NCBI GenBank assembly: GCA_020912385.1
Contig: CP087209.1
Coordinates: 3,162,001 to 3,226,000, forward strand
Source of the DNA: Neofusicoccum parvum
Lineage: Eukaryota > Ascomycota > Dothideomycetes > Botryosphaeriales > Botryosphaeriaceae
Direction: 5' to 3'
DNA: 64,000 nt
The notes under the pieces are model-generated. The model ran no database searches and was not told the DNA's origin. It saw nothing but the letters and a program-made list of their open reading frames with translations. Positions 1-11,545 of the stretch are shown here, piece after piece (positions within the stretch are counted from its first letter, which is position 1; every line of letters starts with the position of its first letter). The position numbers were made by a program, and so were the translations under genes.

Positions 1-29
1 ATCCACCTCAGAAGGGCAGGTCGGCTGGC

Positions 30-1317
30 ATGGACAATAATGACCGGCGGCAACGGCAGGCAAACCCCACTGGCTACACCGGACAACAAGGAATCATCCA
101 AGGAGCGCCCTCTCAGTACCCGGCCGTGAGCGGGACCGATCGCTTTCGACAGACGCCATTGACCGCCCAGTCGCCCACACCCGCACCCTCGACAGGCAGA
201 GCCGGGACGGGACAAGGGTACGGCTACGGATACGGCGAAGGCGCGCAGTTTGTCGGATCGTCGATACCGGCTGGCGCACTGCAGTACCAGCCCGAGTACA
301 CCCAGGAACAGCAGCAGCAACGAACGCCACAACAATACTCGCAGTACGCGTCAAACATGATGTACAATGTGCCGGCACAGCAGCAGGCGGCTCCGCAGTC
401 GCCGTACGAATCCGTACAACAGTACCAGCCACGGCAGTCTGCAGCAATAGAGGTGTTGTCAACCCAATTTGGAGTTCCACAACAGTATTATGGTGTGCCT
501 GGCGAAAGCGGACCGACTAGCGCCCCTGCGGCTGGAATGGCGGCGCAGAACGTGCCTTCCCAATACTCCTCCCTCTCTTATACCACTCAAAGTCCCGTCG
601 GGCGGGACCCTCTCGCTCCCGCATACGCCGCTGGAATGAGCGACCCAAACCAGGGCGGCTCGCACGGGGCATACCCCCAAGGAAACTACAATCAGACGCA
701 AGGCGCGTCAGACTGGGACAACACGTACGCCGAGTACCAGACCCAGGTCAAGAGGACCTTCGAATGCATCCGCGACGGCCGGCTGGGCGAGGGCGGCGGG
801 TGTCTGCTCCGCATCACGAAATGGCTTCTGGGAAATGCGGAAGCGCTGGGTAAGCCGCATGCGCCGCTAAACACACGAACGAGCAGCTGAATTGACAATA
901 GGTCTAGTTCGAGACGACGAGCCCATGCACGGGGAGCGCCTGAAACTCTGGGAGGAATTCAACACAGCCTGGCTCAGCATCCTGCAGAAGCAGAAAGAGA
1001 TGGTCCAGGACATGGCCGAATCCGGCCAGGCGCCGCGCCCGCCGCAGAGCGTGATGGAATATGATTTCATCGAAAGCATGGGCAAGGAGCTAGTCGCCCT
1101 CTGCGACTCGATGGAGAAGCACGGGCTGGTGGACTACCAGATGGGAGTTTGGGAAGAAGAAATTGTCGCAAGTAAGTTCGCGGCGCGCCGCACGAGGCGC
1201 CTCGGGCATGGCTGACCACCTGCAGTTCTCACCAAGACTCTGGACCTCATGGAGGAGCATACGGGAGCCGGCGGGGCCAGCGGCCAGGCATCCGCAGCTG
1301 CCGTGCGAAGGCGATGA
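30..1317 (+). CDS. Gln/Pro/Tyr-rich hypothetical protein, three exons, possibly 5'-truncated
   Basis: I recognise no named family. Exons are 30-849, 902-1171 and 1226-1317, giving 393 residues. Intron 1 (GTAAGC...ATAG) and intron 2 (GTAAGT...GCAG) are canonical, and the reading phase is kept across both. The first 220 residues are low complexity, with Gln runs, repeated QYQP/QYS patterns and many Tyr, Ser and Pro, so probably disordered. The C-terminal 170 residues look folded, are rich in Trp, Glu and Leu, and are probably helical (segments HGERLKLWEEFNTAW and YDFIESMGKELVALCDSME). The ATG at 30 is the first in the window, but the frame is open back to base 3, so the true start may lie outside. 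The Q-rich disordered N-terminus with a helical C-terminus suggests a protein-interaction role; this is inference only. Confidence 0.75.
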
Positions 1318-2587
1318 CGACGTGACACGCGAATCACTCGATAATGTCCCGATACGAAGAACGCGAATATTTCCTTGAATTATTCTGTATACTCTGTACC
1401 AGGTGCTCGCTCGCCAGCTGCTATCTTTGCAATCTTTTCCTTCCTTTCCGGTACACAGGCTCCCGACTCGGGGAGCCGGACGCGTCCGCTCAGCTCTCAG
1501 CCTCACGTCTTTCGAAGTCCGTCGCTACGCTTTCTTACTTTTCTTTTTTTTCCTTCTCCTTTGTCGAAATGGCCCATGCATTCCGGTATTTGGAATGTCG
1601 TGGGGCGCGCATGGGCTACGGGTGTTCAGGGCGTTCCTTTTTCTCACTGTACAAACATCGAGCATGTTCCAGGCGAGGCGCTAGGTTTGATGTACGATGT
1701 TCCGAGTAATGGACTGGCATGGGGGCTGGTTCCGGACACAGGGCTTCAGGCGTAGCTGACGTCGACGGGCTGGGTCAAAAGAGGGGGCGCAAAATGCTTG
1801 TGATGATGGCGTCGGCACACACAACTGGGACGGGGGAAAAAGGCGTCTGGGGAGGCTGGGCCGTCACGGGCGCCAGCGGGCGTTCGGTACTCGATGTCTG
1901 CGGAATGGTGGGCAGAGGAGTTCGGGCCTTGCACGACGGGACGTTTTCATTTTCTTGTCACGCTGGAAATACCTAGAGCAGGTGGAGGGGCGGGCTGGCG
2001 GCCCTGGGGCAGGGCGGAGATTGGTTGGGCAGCAAGCGATTGGATGGATGGAACGCGACGAGACGAGCTACGCATGGCATGGTTTGGACGTGTACCTTAG
2101 CTAACTGCTTACTGTAGAAATAGAAGCCGTGAAGCAAGAGGCAGGCGGACTCCCAAGACAGCGCTCCGAGACGCGACACAGCCATCATCTGACGCCGCAG
2201 GCGCAGGCGGCGGCGGCGCAATTGTACATGCATCGCACATGGCCGGGCGATGCGTTGGCGTGGCACCCGACAGGGAGCTCTCTGCACGGCGGCGATCCTG
2301 AGCGCCTCGCAAGTCAGCCTGGCTCACCTGGAGAGCGGGCCTCGCTGAGCTTGTAACAAGGCGGCCGCGCTCTCTCGACTCGGATTTGCTTTTTCGCAGA
2401 GCGCAGCAGTGTCAGAGCAGCAGCGGCCCGGCGAGTGACGTGGCTGGCACCGCTCGACCGCTGCCGGCACCCGTGGCGCGCAGGCGGGCGTTGCGCGCGG
2501 ATGGCTGCTGGTGGTGGTGCATCCGGCGCTCTCTGCTCCCGTCTGCTGCTCCCGCCGCTGGAGATGGCACGGCATCGCGCCTGTATT

Positions 2588-2622
2588 CGCTGCACGCCGC
2601 GCTGCACGCCGCGCTGCACGCC
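2588..2622. repeat. Three tandem copies of a 12-bp GC-rich unit
   Basis: The unit CGCGCTGCACGC occurs about three times head to tail inside the 1.3-6.4 kb gene-free tract. It is a simple minisatellite seed and no function is implied. Confidence 0.7.
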
Positions 2623-3447
2623 CGCTCCGTGGCCATGTTGTCGGAACTGTGGTGGAGGCGCGCCCCTTGCGGCAATCTCCCAGCCGTACTGCGAGCGCGC
2701 TGGCCTGGCATCACACAGCGCTCGAAGCGGCAGCTGCTCCGACACCTGCGCGGGTTGGAAGGGCGGCGCACGACAAACGGGAGCCGTGAGCGGGAGCCCA
2801 ACAGCAGGCGTGCGACGCAGGCGCGGACGGCGCACGGGGGCGCGCAGCCTGAAGCCTGAACGAAGCGGCGTCAATTCTTTTTGCTTTTGCTTTTGCGCGC
2901 GGAGGCCAGATCTGCAGGTGGTATGTTTAGAAACATCAGGGCCCGCAGAGCAATTGTTGTGCGACTGCGCGCCCTGCGAACGCCTCGCCGCGGATCCACA
3001 GCGCGCCCACGCCGCCAGAGGCGGTGCCTCATGGTGAGCGCAGCCAGCCTGCGATGCGACGTCTGGCCTGGTCCAAGGGGTCCCCACTCCACTGTCCCGA
3101 GTGCCGCCTAAACCTCGTCTCCGCTTACGCGGGCCTCTGATCGCACCTCCTGCGAAGCTGCTCCCTTCCTCCACTCAGGCCAATTTCCATCCTCGGCCCG
3201 CCGGCCAATTGCGCTGCGCACACAGCGCTCCAGTGGCTCCTCTCCGCCGCACGCCTGCCGTACGCGCGACTGCAGCCGCCGTAGCGCCGTCCGCCCGGCG
3301 TCATGCGGCAAGGGTTGTCGTTGCCGGAGCGCTCGAGAAAAAACAGACGCCCCAGCACGAGTCATCGCCGGCCGGCCCTCTGCTCCCTTGCAGTGCGGCA
3401 TGGGGTCCAAGGGCAGAGCTGAAGCCAGGCGGAATCACACGACCGGC

Positions 3448-3499
3448 TGCTGGGCTGCTTGCTTGCCTGCCTGCCTGCCTGCTTGCTTGCTTGCTTCTG
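3448..3499. repeat. Tetranucleotide microsatellite (CTTG/CCTG)n
   Basis: About eleven consecutive tetranucleotides alternate between GCTT and GCCT units, symmetrically arranged as a TTGC block, a CTGC block and another TTGC block. This is ordinary slippage-type repeat DNA in non-coding sequence. Confidence 0.8.
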
Positions 3500-3725
3500 C
3501 ATCCTGCGCGCCAGAGCAAGCCGCCGCCTAGCCACGACCGAGCTGGTGGCTCACCATCCATCCTCCATCAGGTGCCCGCAGGCCGCCCCGCCTCATCGCC
3601 ATCACCAGCCTGTCGTAGCCTTGCCCTTCTCTCCCTCCCTCGAGTCACGGTGTCTCTGGTCAAGCTGCTGTCTCCTCGCGTCCCCGGACAGATGCGGTCC
3701 TCTCAAGCGAGCCGGCGCGCATTCC

Positions 3726-3752
3726 CATGCCATGCCATGCCATGCCATGCCA
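3726..3752. repeat. Pentanucleotide repeat (CATGC)n
   Basis: Five perfect CATGC units in tandem. The run is partly self-complementary because it contains GCATGC, and it lies in the same non-coding tract as the tetranucleotide repeat. Confidence 0.8.
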
Positions 3753-6366
3753 CACGTCTACTTAAATCCGCGTCCGACGCCTATCGCTCCCCGCCATATG
3801 TCGGCGCATTAGGCCTATACGACGGGCCTTCCGGTGCGTCCAATCAGCGCGCGAGGTTGTAGTATTCCCTCTGGCGGAGACGCCGTCGCGTGTCTTGGAA
3901 TGCAGCTGATTCAACTTGCCCTGCAGGCCGGAGGCGTGCTACCTGTCTCCTCCGGGCCATCATCGATCTGGGCAATCTGGAACGGCGCTGCCCCCCACCG
4001 GCGTCGTCGGGCTCGAGCGCGCATGCGAAGTGCCGAGGAGCCTCTCGCTGCTTGGACGAATGGTTCCGCAGCGCTGCATGCCTGAAGCACAGCATCGGGG
4101 CTTGAGGTCAGCGTGCTGAGTCAGGCTGAAGACGCGCATAAGCCGTGATAGCGCGCACTATGCACGCTGATTTGCATAACGTCGTCCGCTTGCAAGACGA
4201 ATCATATGTGGGCCCATTACAGCAGCCGAGTCAGTGCAAGCACGACATCTCAGCAGCACTAGCAGCAGCGGGCAGCATGACTTGCTCCTACGTGGTCCTT
4301 TGTGCACTCGCGGAGGCCTGCCGCGGCGGCTGCCTAGGCCGGAAGCGTCAGGCTGGCTTGGGCAGAACCAGCGATCTGGCGGGCTGCTCAGGATTACCCC
4401 GCTCCAGGCCACGGCAGACGACCGCTCAAAAAAAAAATCTGCTGACGATTGTCTCCAGCGCCATCGGCCCAGGGCGCGGCCGGGCCACTCAGCAGCCCAG
4501 GTCGCGTCAAAGGGTCCAAGTTTCTGACAGCTCAACTGAGGCAAATAAGCGCACTATCCGCCGGCGCGCTCGGTCGGCTCTCGTCGTCGGCGTCGGCGGC
4601 GATCAACGTCCCCCCAGACGCAGAGACGCAGGAACCGCTGATCGCCCAATCCGGAGCGCTGTGCGGCGCCACTAGCACGACGCGCTCTGCTCTCGCAACG
4701 GCTCACGACGCGTCTGCCGTTCCGTGTCCCGGAGCCTGTACCGACCCTTGCGGGCGAGATCTCGTGGATCTGGGCAGCGTCACCGGACGCTGCGCGGAGG
4801 GGGTGGCATGCGTTCAAGCCACAAACAAACCATGCTTTGCGAGGGTGCAGGATGCTGAGTCGGGCGCGCGCCGGACGCTCGACACGTCATTGCTTGCACA
4901 AAACACAGCAACGGCCGCTGCGTGGGAGATGGCGAGCTGCTCCGAGAACGAACGCACGGCTCGTGCACGCGACTGCATCCCGATCCGAGCTCGCAGGCGG
5001 TGGGACGGCCGTTTGATCACTGCTGCTCTTGCGGCGTCGAGCAGCGCGGCCCACGTCCAAGTGCTCGTCTCGCGCTCTCCGCCCTCTCGGCCGTTCCGGT
5101 GCGCAGCGGAACCGGACCAGAAAAAAGCGCGGCAGCCCACGGCGCGCGCGGCGGTCCGAGGCCAAGCTCCACTGCACAGTCAGCACGAAGAAAATGCTTC
5201 CTCATGAGTCGGCACGAATTAAACTTCCGATCATCAGCCCCGCGTCGTTCGTTTTTTAGGGTTGGCCAAAAGCGTGGCCGCCTGGACCAACCGACGATCC
5301 GGAATTCCGTCTCACAAAAACTCAGAGATGGCACCAGATAGACATTGACAGCGGCCCGGGGGCCCCTCTCGATCGCGGCGCCGCGGCCGTACGGGCGAGG
5401 TGCGCGGGCCTAAGAGGGAAGTGGCAGCCCGGGAGACCACCGCCCGCAGGGATGATGCCGGCCGGCGCGGCTGGGATGCTGAGTGGGTGTGCGCAGCGCG
5501 GAGGGCAGGACGTGCTCGTCGCCCGCAAGGTAAGCACTTTTGCGAGCCCCAGGCACGAACTTGCAGAAGCCCCAGCCCAAAGCGGACCTCTCCTCCGCGG
5601 AATTAATCAAAAGGCCCGCACTGCATGCGGCAACCACCAGGCCCGCGTCCCCGGGTGTCATTGAACGGCGTGACGAATGGCGAGCGGAGATCTGTCTTTG
5701 CTGCAGGAACACCGCGCTGCCCGGAGCGGAAATCGTGCTCGCCTCCACCACACTACTGCCATCGCGCTCTCTCCTCCTGCAGAGTGCATGTCGGCTACAT
5801 ACTTTCTCGCTTTTCTCCACGTCCTCAACAAGGCCAGACGCCCGTCGCGGTGGCTCACCTGGAAATGACGGTCCCCACGACCTTCCGCACAAAGGCCACA
5901 CACCCCGCCGACATCTCCACTCTCCGGCCTGTGGTGCCGAGCTGGAGTCTCACCCTCGCGGGCCCGGTCCACCGTGGGCAGCCCGAGTAGGCAACTGGAG
6001 GTGGGGAACTTGTTTCTGGCTAAACGGCGTCTGGCGCCGGAGTGGGCGCAGGCAGAAATCGGACCATTTTTGTGGCTGCCGTGGAAATGAGGACCTGCAG
6101 GAAGAAATACTGGCAGGACCAGAAGGTTGCGCTGCGGCCCGCGGAATCCCGCCAGTTGATCTGCTCCTCGCGACTCCTGCCGGACGGACATTCTGGTTGG
6201 AATTGTCGCGGCCGATCCTCCTCTCTGGAACATCATCACATCATCTCGCCTCCTGAACCAAGAGGAGGCGATCAAGATTTGGAAGGGTGTATCAGGTTCT
6301 GTTCCTGGGAGCGCGGGTCGCGGTCTGGGCCAGTCGGAAGTGCCGAGAATGAGTGAGCACATGTCC

Positions 6367-7512
6367 TCAAAGGTTAATGCTGTCGTGTTCTGGATTCCAG
6401 CGGTAGACGGCCCGCACTTCGTTCGCATTGTCGCATATTGACACGTCTTTGGCGAGGTCTTCACGTCGTCTCAGCATCTCGAGCACTCGGTCATGCTCGG
6501 CTGCATCGCGGACGCCATCAGGGAGGGGGTCATCTCGTATGGACAGCCAATTGTCGTCCGGGAGCTCCTCGTTCCGTCGTTGCCTCTCGTACCATTTCTT
6601 GGTCCGTTGGCGGCGCGCGGCGACGTAGGCCCTATGTTCAAGCTCTTTCAAACCTCGTCGCGGGTTTAGTAATCCATCACCAATCAGCTCGCTATGCCAA
6701 GTCTTTCCCTGTCCGGACATGTGAATCTGCCCTGAGGAGGATTCCTGTCGCTCTCCAGCGTCCGCCACAGCGTCTTTTTCCAGCTTCTCGTCCAATGCTT
6801 CCTATGTCCGTCAGTCACCGTGAAGATGGTTCAATGCCTCATCAGCAGCGTCGAGTGATGCAGTGAGGTCAAAGAGCAGACGCACCAGCTCCTCGAGGCA
6901 GCGACGAGCGTACGCCTCTTCTCCGAAGAACTCATCGAGCATGCGTCGCCAGTCAAAAGATATCTCCCTCTTCCCGTAATCGATGCGCAAACCAGGCAGC
7001 TCCGGATCGAGCGCGAGCCCGCGCATCTCCACCCAGTAGCCCCAGGCATCCGGACGCAGCGAGACGCGCTCCTCCCCGCCGCCTTCACCATCACCACCAC
7101 CACCACCACCACCACCGCAGCCCCCACCCGCCCACCTCCCAACCGCCTCCCTCCACCGCGCCCGCGTCGCCTCCACCACCCCAGCCCCAAAGCACGCCTC
7201 GGGCCTCGCGTCCGCGAACACGGCTCTGTGGTCGTCGTCCTCGAACCCCCGGAAGCTCAGCCGCACCTCCAGCCCGTACACCGTCACCCGCCGCCCGCCG
7301 CTCTCGACCCAGCCCTCGCCGAGCGGGATCACGACGGCGGTGCGCGCGTGCCGCAGGTGCCGCTCCGCGACCACGCGCTCGGCGGCGGCGCGCACGAGGC
7401 GGCTGGCGAGGCGGGCGGAGCGCCAGAGCCAGAGGAGGGCGGGGGGCGTGGAGGGCGTATGGGTGAGGATGAGGTGGTGGATTTCGAGGGGGATGTGCGG
7501 GGGAGGAGGCAT
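6367..7512 (-). CDS. F-box-like hypothetical protein, two exons
   Basis: Exon 1 is 7512-6886 and exon 2 is 6801-6367, joining to 353 residues. The 84-nt intron has donor GTGCGT, branch site CTGAC 13 nt before its end and acceptor ATAG; without it the frame meets TGA and TAG codons. The N-terminus (IPLEIHHLILTH, then an LWLWRSARLASRLVR helix and a following HLRH segment) resembles the degenerate F-box start seen in many fungal hypothetical proteins. A run of eight Gly around residue 137 is encoded by a GGT/CAC triplet repeat at 7092-7117. The C-terminal part is charged, with Arg/Glu helices and no domain I recognise. If the F-box reading is right, it would be a substrate receptor of an SCF ubiquitin ligase. 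Identity is weak; the gene structure is more secure. Confidence 0.6.
6802..6885 (-). other. 84-nt intron of the F-box-like gene
   Basis: Donor GTGCGT follows codon 209, and the intron ends CTGAC...ATAG. Its length is a multiple of three and it contains in-frame TGA and TAG codons, so retention would truncate the protein at 233 residues. Confidence 0.65.
7092..7117. repeat. Trinucleotide (CAC)n repeat encoding poly-Gly
   Basis: About eight CAC units on the plus strand read as GGT codons in the minus-strand gene and give an eight-Gly run. It is likely to be length-polymorphic. Confidence 0.8.
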
Positions 7513-8276
7513 GGTGGGGGGGTTGGGTTGGTGGAAGAGACAGAGAGAGAGAGTCTATTGATGTATGTATGGTTGAGCGCCGGCTGGGGAAGCGGCGGCG
7601 CGTCCAGGCGGTGGACAGCGGCGGTTAAGGCTGGCCGAGAGAGCGAGTCAAGAGCGCAGGTTCGGGCAGAGGAGCGCCTGTCGTGACCTGGGCATCTCAG
7701 GCCGTCGAAGAGGTAGGTTGAAAGAAACAAGTTGCCACTCGCGTATGCAGGTTCGCGAGGTGTTCCTGGGGGCGATCAGGCGCGGGATCGTTCCGCCTCG
7801 CGCTTCCCCTGCCGAACGGCCGGCCACGTCTTACGGGTGCGCGAGCTGTGGGCAAGGCTGATGGCTTGCCGCGTAGGACTTTGTGCTGCTTCCTTGTGGA
7901 AGGCTCCGCTCTCTGGCCGGCCGTTATGCACTGTGTAGTACCTGCGCTGTCTTTGTTTCAGTTCCCCTTGGTCCCTCGTTGCGCAACGTCACTTGCAGAT
8001 ATAGCCTTCGTTGCATGCAGCAGTTACTCATGACGCTGTGCCACACTTTGACGGCTTGCATTCTTCAAAAACCTTCCTCTCGCACAGCAGCCGCTACTGC
8101 AGGTCTAACACTGTCAGTTTGGCTCGGTGAACATGTCCAATCAGCCAACAGTGGAAACCCCTCCGACAGAGACAGCAGTATGTAAGTGATCCCTGCCCTA
8201 TTTGGATCGATCTTAGAGGTAGGAGTGGGTAAACGAAAAAGCGGCGCCGTCTTGTCGGTCAGCTGTCAAACAAGAA
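7513..8276. other. Intergenic, 764 bp
   Basis: Lies between the 5' end of the F-box-like gene and the 3' end of the HET pseudogene. The first 60 bases are G/GA-rich on the plus strand, which is CT-rich in the direction of the F-box-like gene and typical of fungal promoters. No gene or strong motif is seen in the remainder. Confidence 0.5.
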
Positions 8277-10381
8277 CTAACGCAATTGTACGTCAATCTC
8301 TTCCAAGTTCTGTCGTTCCCACACACATTTCTCAACCCGGTCGAGCGCTTCTCGTACCGCATAACCGTCTTTCCATCTAATCCAGAGCACGTAGAATTCG
8401 TATACACCGTTGCATTTCGGAAGTTCCTCAAAATAGAAATCTTCGACCATTATACTGGTCTGTGGACTTTTCCAGTCGACGCTGAACCGGCCCTTTGATA
8501 TTGCAAGAAGCTCGCATTCCCGACCTATGGGAGCGTCATCCGCTGGATCGAGATTCAAACGGAGTATCCCCACACATTTTCCGCTTGTGTCGGCTATCAC
8601 GACAGACATTGTGCCGTCGACATTGTACGGATATTTCTTCGTGATCACGAAGAAAGCGCGAGAGGACCGCAATCGGAGGTAGGGCAGCCAAGTTCTTTGA
8701 GAGCGTTCAGCCGGCAGTTCTTCGACTGAGGGTATCGGATATCGAAAAGGAACTTCCGGCGCTTGGTCTGTTCTGTAAAGCCTCTTCCCGTTCTCAGGCG
8801 CCAGCGTCCATCCGTCTGGGAGGTCCGGTCGAGTCCACGGACGAGCTCTCCATAAGTGGTAATCGTTACGGACTCTCCTTTCCTGACCATCTGAAGGCCC
8901 TGATTGATACCACTCCACGATGGACTCAACTTGCCAGTCACTGTATGCACGGCACTCGTGAGACTGTCCAGGCATGTAATCAAAAAGTCCTCGCAAGGTA
9001 TCCAGCTGGACTCCAGCAATCTGCCCTTCCATCCAATCCAAGACCAGCTGGGCAGTGTGCATCCGCTCAGACTTTCACGCGAATCATCCCTCCTCTTCAT
9101 TGGTTCCAACGGCTGCCACAGCAAAGCGGCATCAAAGACGAACTCGGGCAGACCGTAGGTGAACCCTCCAGGAAATGACCTTTCAAGAGACCTCTCGATA
9201 CCGATGAAAGCGGCACGAGCGTCACTCGCAAGAGTGAGATTCCCGTCGTTGTACTCTCTCACGAGACCACCCCACCTGAGCAAATTTGGCCAAGTATCAA
9301 GCGGCAGCATCCAGGGAACAGGCTCAGGAAACCCATACGCGACCCCTTCGGCATCGCCGAGGATGTCTTCCTTCCAGATGGACTTTTGGCACTGCCATTC
9401 AACCGTGTCCTTTGAGAAGATGAGCGTCCGCCGCGACAGAAACACCTCCTGGAAAGTCCAGCCCCGCGTGCCGTGGTAGGAGTGCATCCACGACCAGTAG
9501 TTGATCCGGGCTGCCAGCGCGCACTGCGGGAACCGCAGAATGTGCGGGCTGTATGAGCGGTGCGTAGACCCGAGCCCCACGCCGCGGAGCCCCCGGTCGG
9601 CGTCCTCGCCGTCGCATGCGACGATCGTGCAGTACGCGCTGGCGAAGATCGAGTCCATGCTCATGACGTGGATGTTCTTGTTCGAGATGTCGTCTTGGAC
9701 GATGGAGAGCCGGTCCACCCAGAGATACCGCTCCCCGAGGTTTTGGACCAGCCGCAGCGCATCTCTGATTGTGTTGGGCAGCCGGATTGCATCTGTGTCG
9801 GAGGAGACGGCGCCTTTTTGCTTCAGGGAGTCGATGTTGTCGCGCCGTGTTTCGATGCTGCCTGATAGCTGGCCCCATACGTAGGAAAGTGCGAAATACC
9901 TTGTTGTGATGGGCAAAGACACCAAGCAGGCTTGATGCACATCGACGAGTAGCAAGTTCTGCAATGAATCCTCCCGGTCTAAATGGAGTGCGCGGTCACA
10001 GTTGCCGACATGCGATCCGTCGCAGCAATCCAACCATCTCCGGATTTTGCGAATGTCGATCCATTAGCTGTCCACCGTTACACCGATGTCCCTCTCAGCA
10101 TCTCCCATAGGTGGAAGGGCAATCAAAATGTTGTTTCCCACAACGTTGCCCCTGGTTTCGATCAAGTACTCCACTTTCAATTTCGAAGACCCAAGTTGCT
10201 TGAGAATTATCTGATCCACATGCTGCAGGGGTTGGAGACCAGGCATTGCCAGTATCTGTCGGCAGGTTTCACAGTCGACCGCGCTGTCTTCGATTTCTCC
10301 AACGAAACCGAGGCTGAGGTCGACGCGCTCCTCCTTTGAGAGAATCAACGACCCGACGTTTTTACAATGCTTGCAAGTCAT
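8277..10381 (-). pseudogene. HET-domain (heterokaryon incompatibility) pseudogene with two lesions
   Basis: HET proteins trigger cell death after fusion of unlike hyphae. The frame from the ATG at 10381 (N-terminal CKHC and CETC pairs) stops at TAA 10066-10064. The same frame continues immediately with a WLDCC...HVGNC segment typical of this family, then a HET domain with FALSYVWG, IRDALRLV, LWVDRLS and a C-terminal LPSWSWIGWKG. Near 8982-8986 (an A5 run on the plus strand, T5 in the gene) homology moves to another frame, which continues with a Trp-rich region and FRYPIP to a stop at 8277. No phase-compatible intron removes the TAA. The gene is therefore probably dead unless these are assembly errors. 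The usual Cys in the LWVDRLC-type motif is Ser here. It lies beside the foldback-repeat cluster. Confidence 0.7.
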
Positions 10382-10904
10382 GATTGAATGGTTTGCGTCC
10401 GGCCGGGTTCCCCGCGACGGTGAGAAGGTCAGGTAAAGTACCCCGCTCACAATTCAGCCTCGCGGATCCTGCTATCGTATGAACGGCATACATAAGCGAA
10501 TGATAGGATCACAAGCCATGATTTGTCGGAATGATGCGCTAGTCACACTAAGACTGAGACACATATTGAAGATGATACAGCCTGTCGAATTCTTCAAGGT
10601 CCTCGTTTTGGGGCATTAGGAGCCGCCCTCAAGGCTTGAGAAGCTGTATAGCGGGACAAAACTCAGTCTTCAGGATTAGAATTCTTTGAAATATCTATCT
10701 CTGCCCTCACGCAATGTCCCTTTTCTATTTCTTTTTTTCTTTCTTTCGTTGACAAAGAAGTTAAAAAATTGTGTGGAACGAGCAGGCTGACTTTTTACAT
10801 GTGAGCGCATATACAAATACACACCTAAAGGTCTATCAAGAAAAATTATCGGCTCCTTCGGCCGCTCATCAACATATCAGGCTGCGGTGGTAGTGTTGAC
10901 TGAG

Positions 10905-11040
10905 CTGACCAGCCCTTCAACTTTTTGCGCTCCCCAATTTTAGGGCGCAGGCTGTGGGAAGAGTATCCTGCTTCAACTGAAGAGCCTCATGAACGGAACA
11001 TGCCGACCTAAATAAAATTCGAAGACTGCAAATATTAAAC
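10905..11040. repeat. Foldback element A, decayed
   Basis: A sense arm at about 10917-10950 (CCTTCAACTTTTTGCG, then AATTTTAGGGCGCAG) is followed by a degenerate antisense arm at about 11008-11035, recognisable by CCTAAATAAAATTCGAAGACTGC. The interval is longer than in the intact copies, so this is taken as an old copy. Confidence 0.45.
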
Positions 11041-11227
11041 ACGGTACACTACCCCTTGTTTAGATTCCTCGTCCGTTTAGATTACTCACATTTACCTTTC
11101 GATTTTTTCGACGGTTCGTTCCGAAGGGCACAGCGCCTTGTGCAGAAGTATCCCTGGTTGGAGTCATGCATCCACGAACGGGTTCAAGATTAGACATGGA
11201 GCAGAACTGGGATGGAAGAGTCAGACC

Positions 11228-11266
11228 AAGTCTTTAATTTTTCGAGGGTTGAATTTAAAGGGCGCA
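11228..11266 (+). repeat. Solo sense arm B of the foldback family
   Basis: The stretch reads AGTCTTTAATTTTTCGAGGG and then TTGAATTTAAAGGGCGCAT, matching the sense-arm layout of T-run, GAGxxT, ATTTxAGGGCGCA. No good antisense partner follows. Confidence 0.45.
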
Positions 11267-11364
11267 TTGCTTGTTAGATACCTACCTTCAGGATTTCAAA
11301 AGTCTTCGAAGAGTCGCTTGGTATCCGAGCCTGTTCTGGACTTCACCGGGGGTTCTGAGTCCGG

Positions 11365-11420
11365 GTGAGTAAGCTCGACACTTCAATTTTTTTTGAGGAG
11401 TCTCATTCAAGGGCGCAACG
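11365..11420 (+). repeat. Solo sense arm C of the foldback family
   Basis: It begins GAGTAAGCTCGACACTTCAA, continues with an eight-T run, then GAGTCTCATTCAAGGGCGCAA. The GAGTAAG left end is shared with elements E and F, but no antisense arm is found at the expected distance. Confidence 0.5.
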
Positions 11421-11545
11421 TGGTGATTCCATGGCTAGTCGGGCCGTGAATGCTGCCCAGAGAGATGCACACGTAGGCCGACCGGAAGGTTTTCATTCGT
11501 TCTGTGTCTACCGATAGTGTGCAGGATCTATTGGCTAAGAATTCA

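Larger units (their letters stand above)
1318..6366. other. 5.0-kb GC-rich intergenic tract without a supported gene
   Basis: Several ORFs of 150-290 codons overlap here on both strands, but they have low-complexity Arg/Ala/Pro/Ser composition, no recognisable domain and no phase-compatible introns, as expected of stop-poor GC-rich DNA. Short tandem repeats are visible at 2588-2622, 3448-3499 and 3726-3752. The stretch 1380-1560 is pyrimidine-rich and looks like the 3' flank of the upstream gene. A long non-coding RNA or large control region is possible, but nothing in the sequence proves it. Confidence 0.5.

Noticed and set aside
2314..3174. 286-codon minus-strand ORF in the GC-rich tract
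   Set aside because: Arg/Ala/Pro/Gln composition without a domain, overlapped by long open frames on the other strand; looks like a stop-poor GC-rich artefact.
3101..3862. 253-codon plus-strand ORF
   Set aside because: Runs through two microsatellites and has no protein-like hydrophobic pattern.
4449..5207. 252-codon plus-strand ORF
   Set aside because: Low-complexity Ala/Ser/Arg sequence, no introns or family features, alternatives open in other frames.
5540..6464. Opposing ORFs of 238 and 268 codons between 5.5 and 6.5 kb
   Set aside because: They overlap almost fully on opposite strands, neither shows a domain, and the minus one runs into the real F-box-like gene.
10040..10130. Possible intron that would remove the TAA of the HET pseudogene
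   Set aside because: Every GT-AG pair considered either breaks the frame or deletes the conserved segment before WLDCC; none is phase-compatible.
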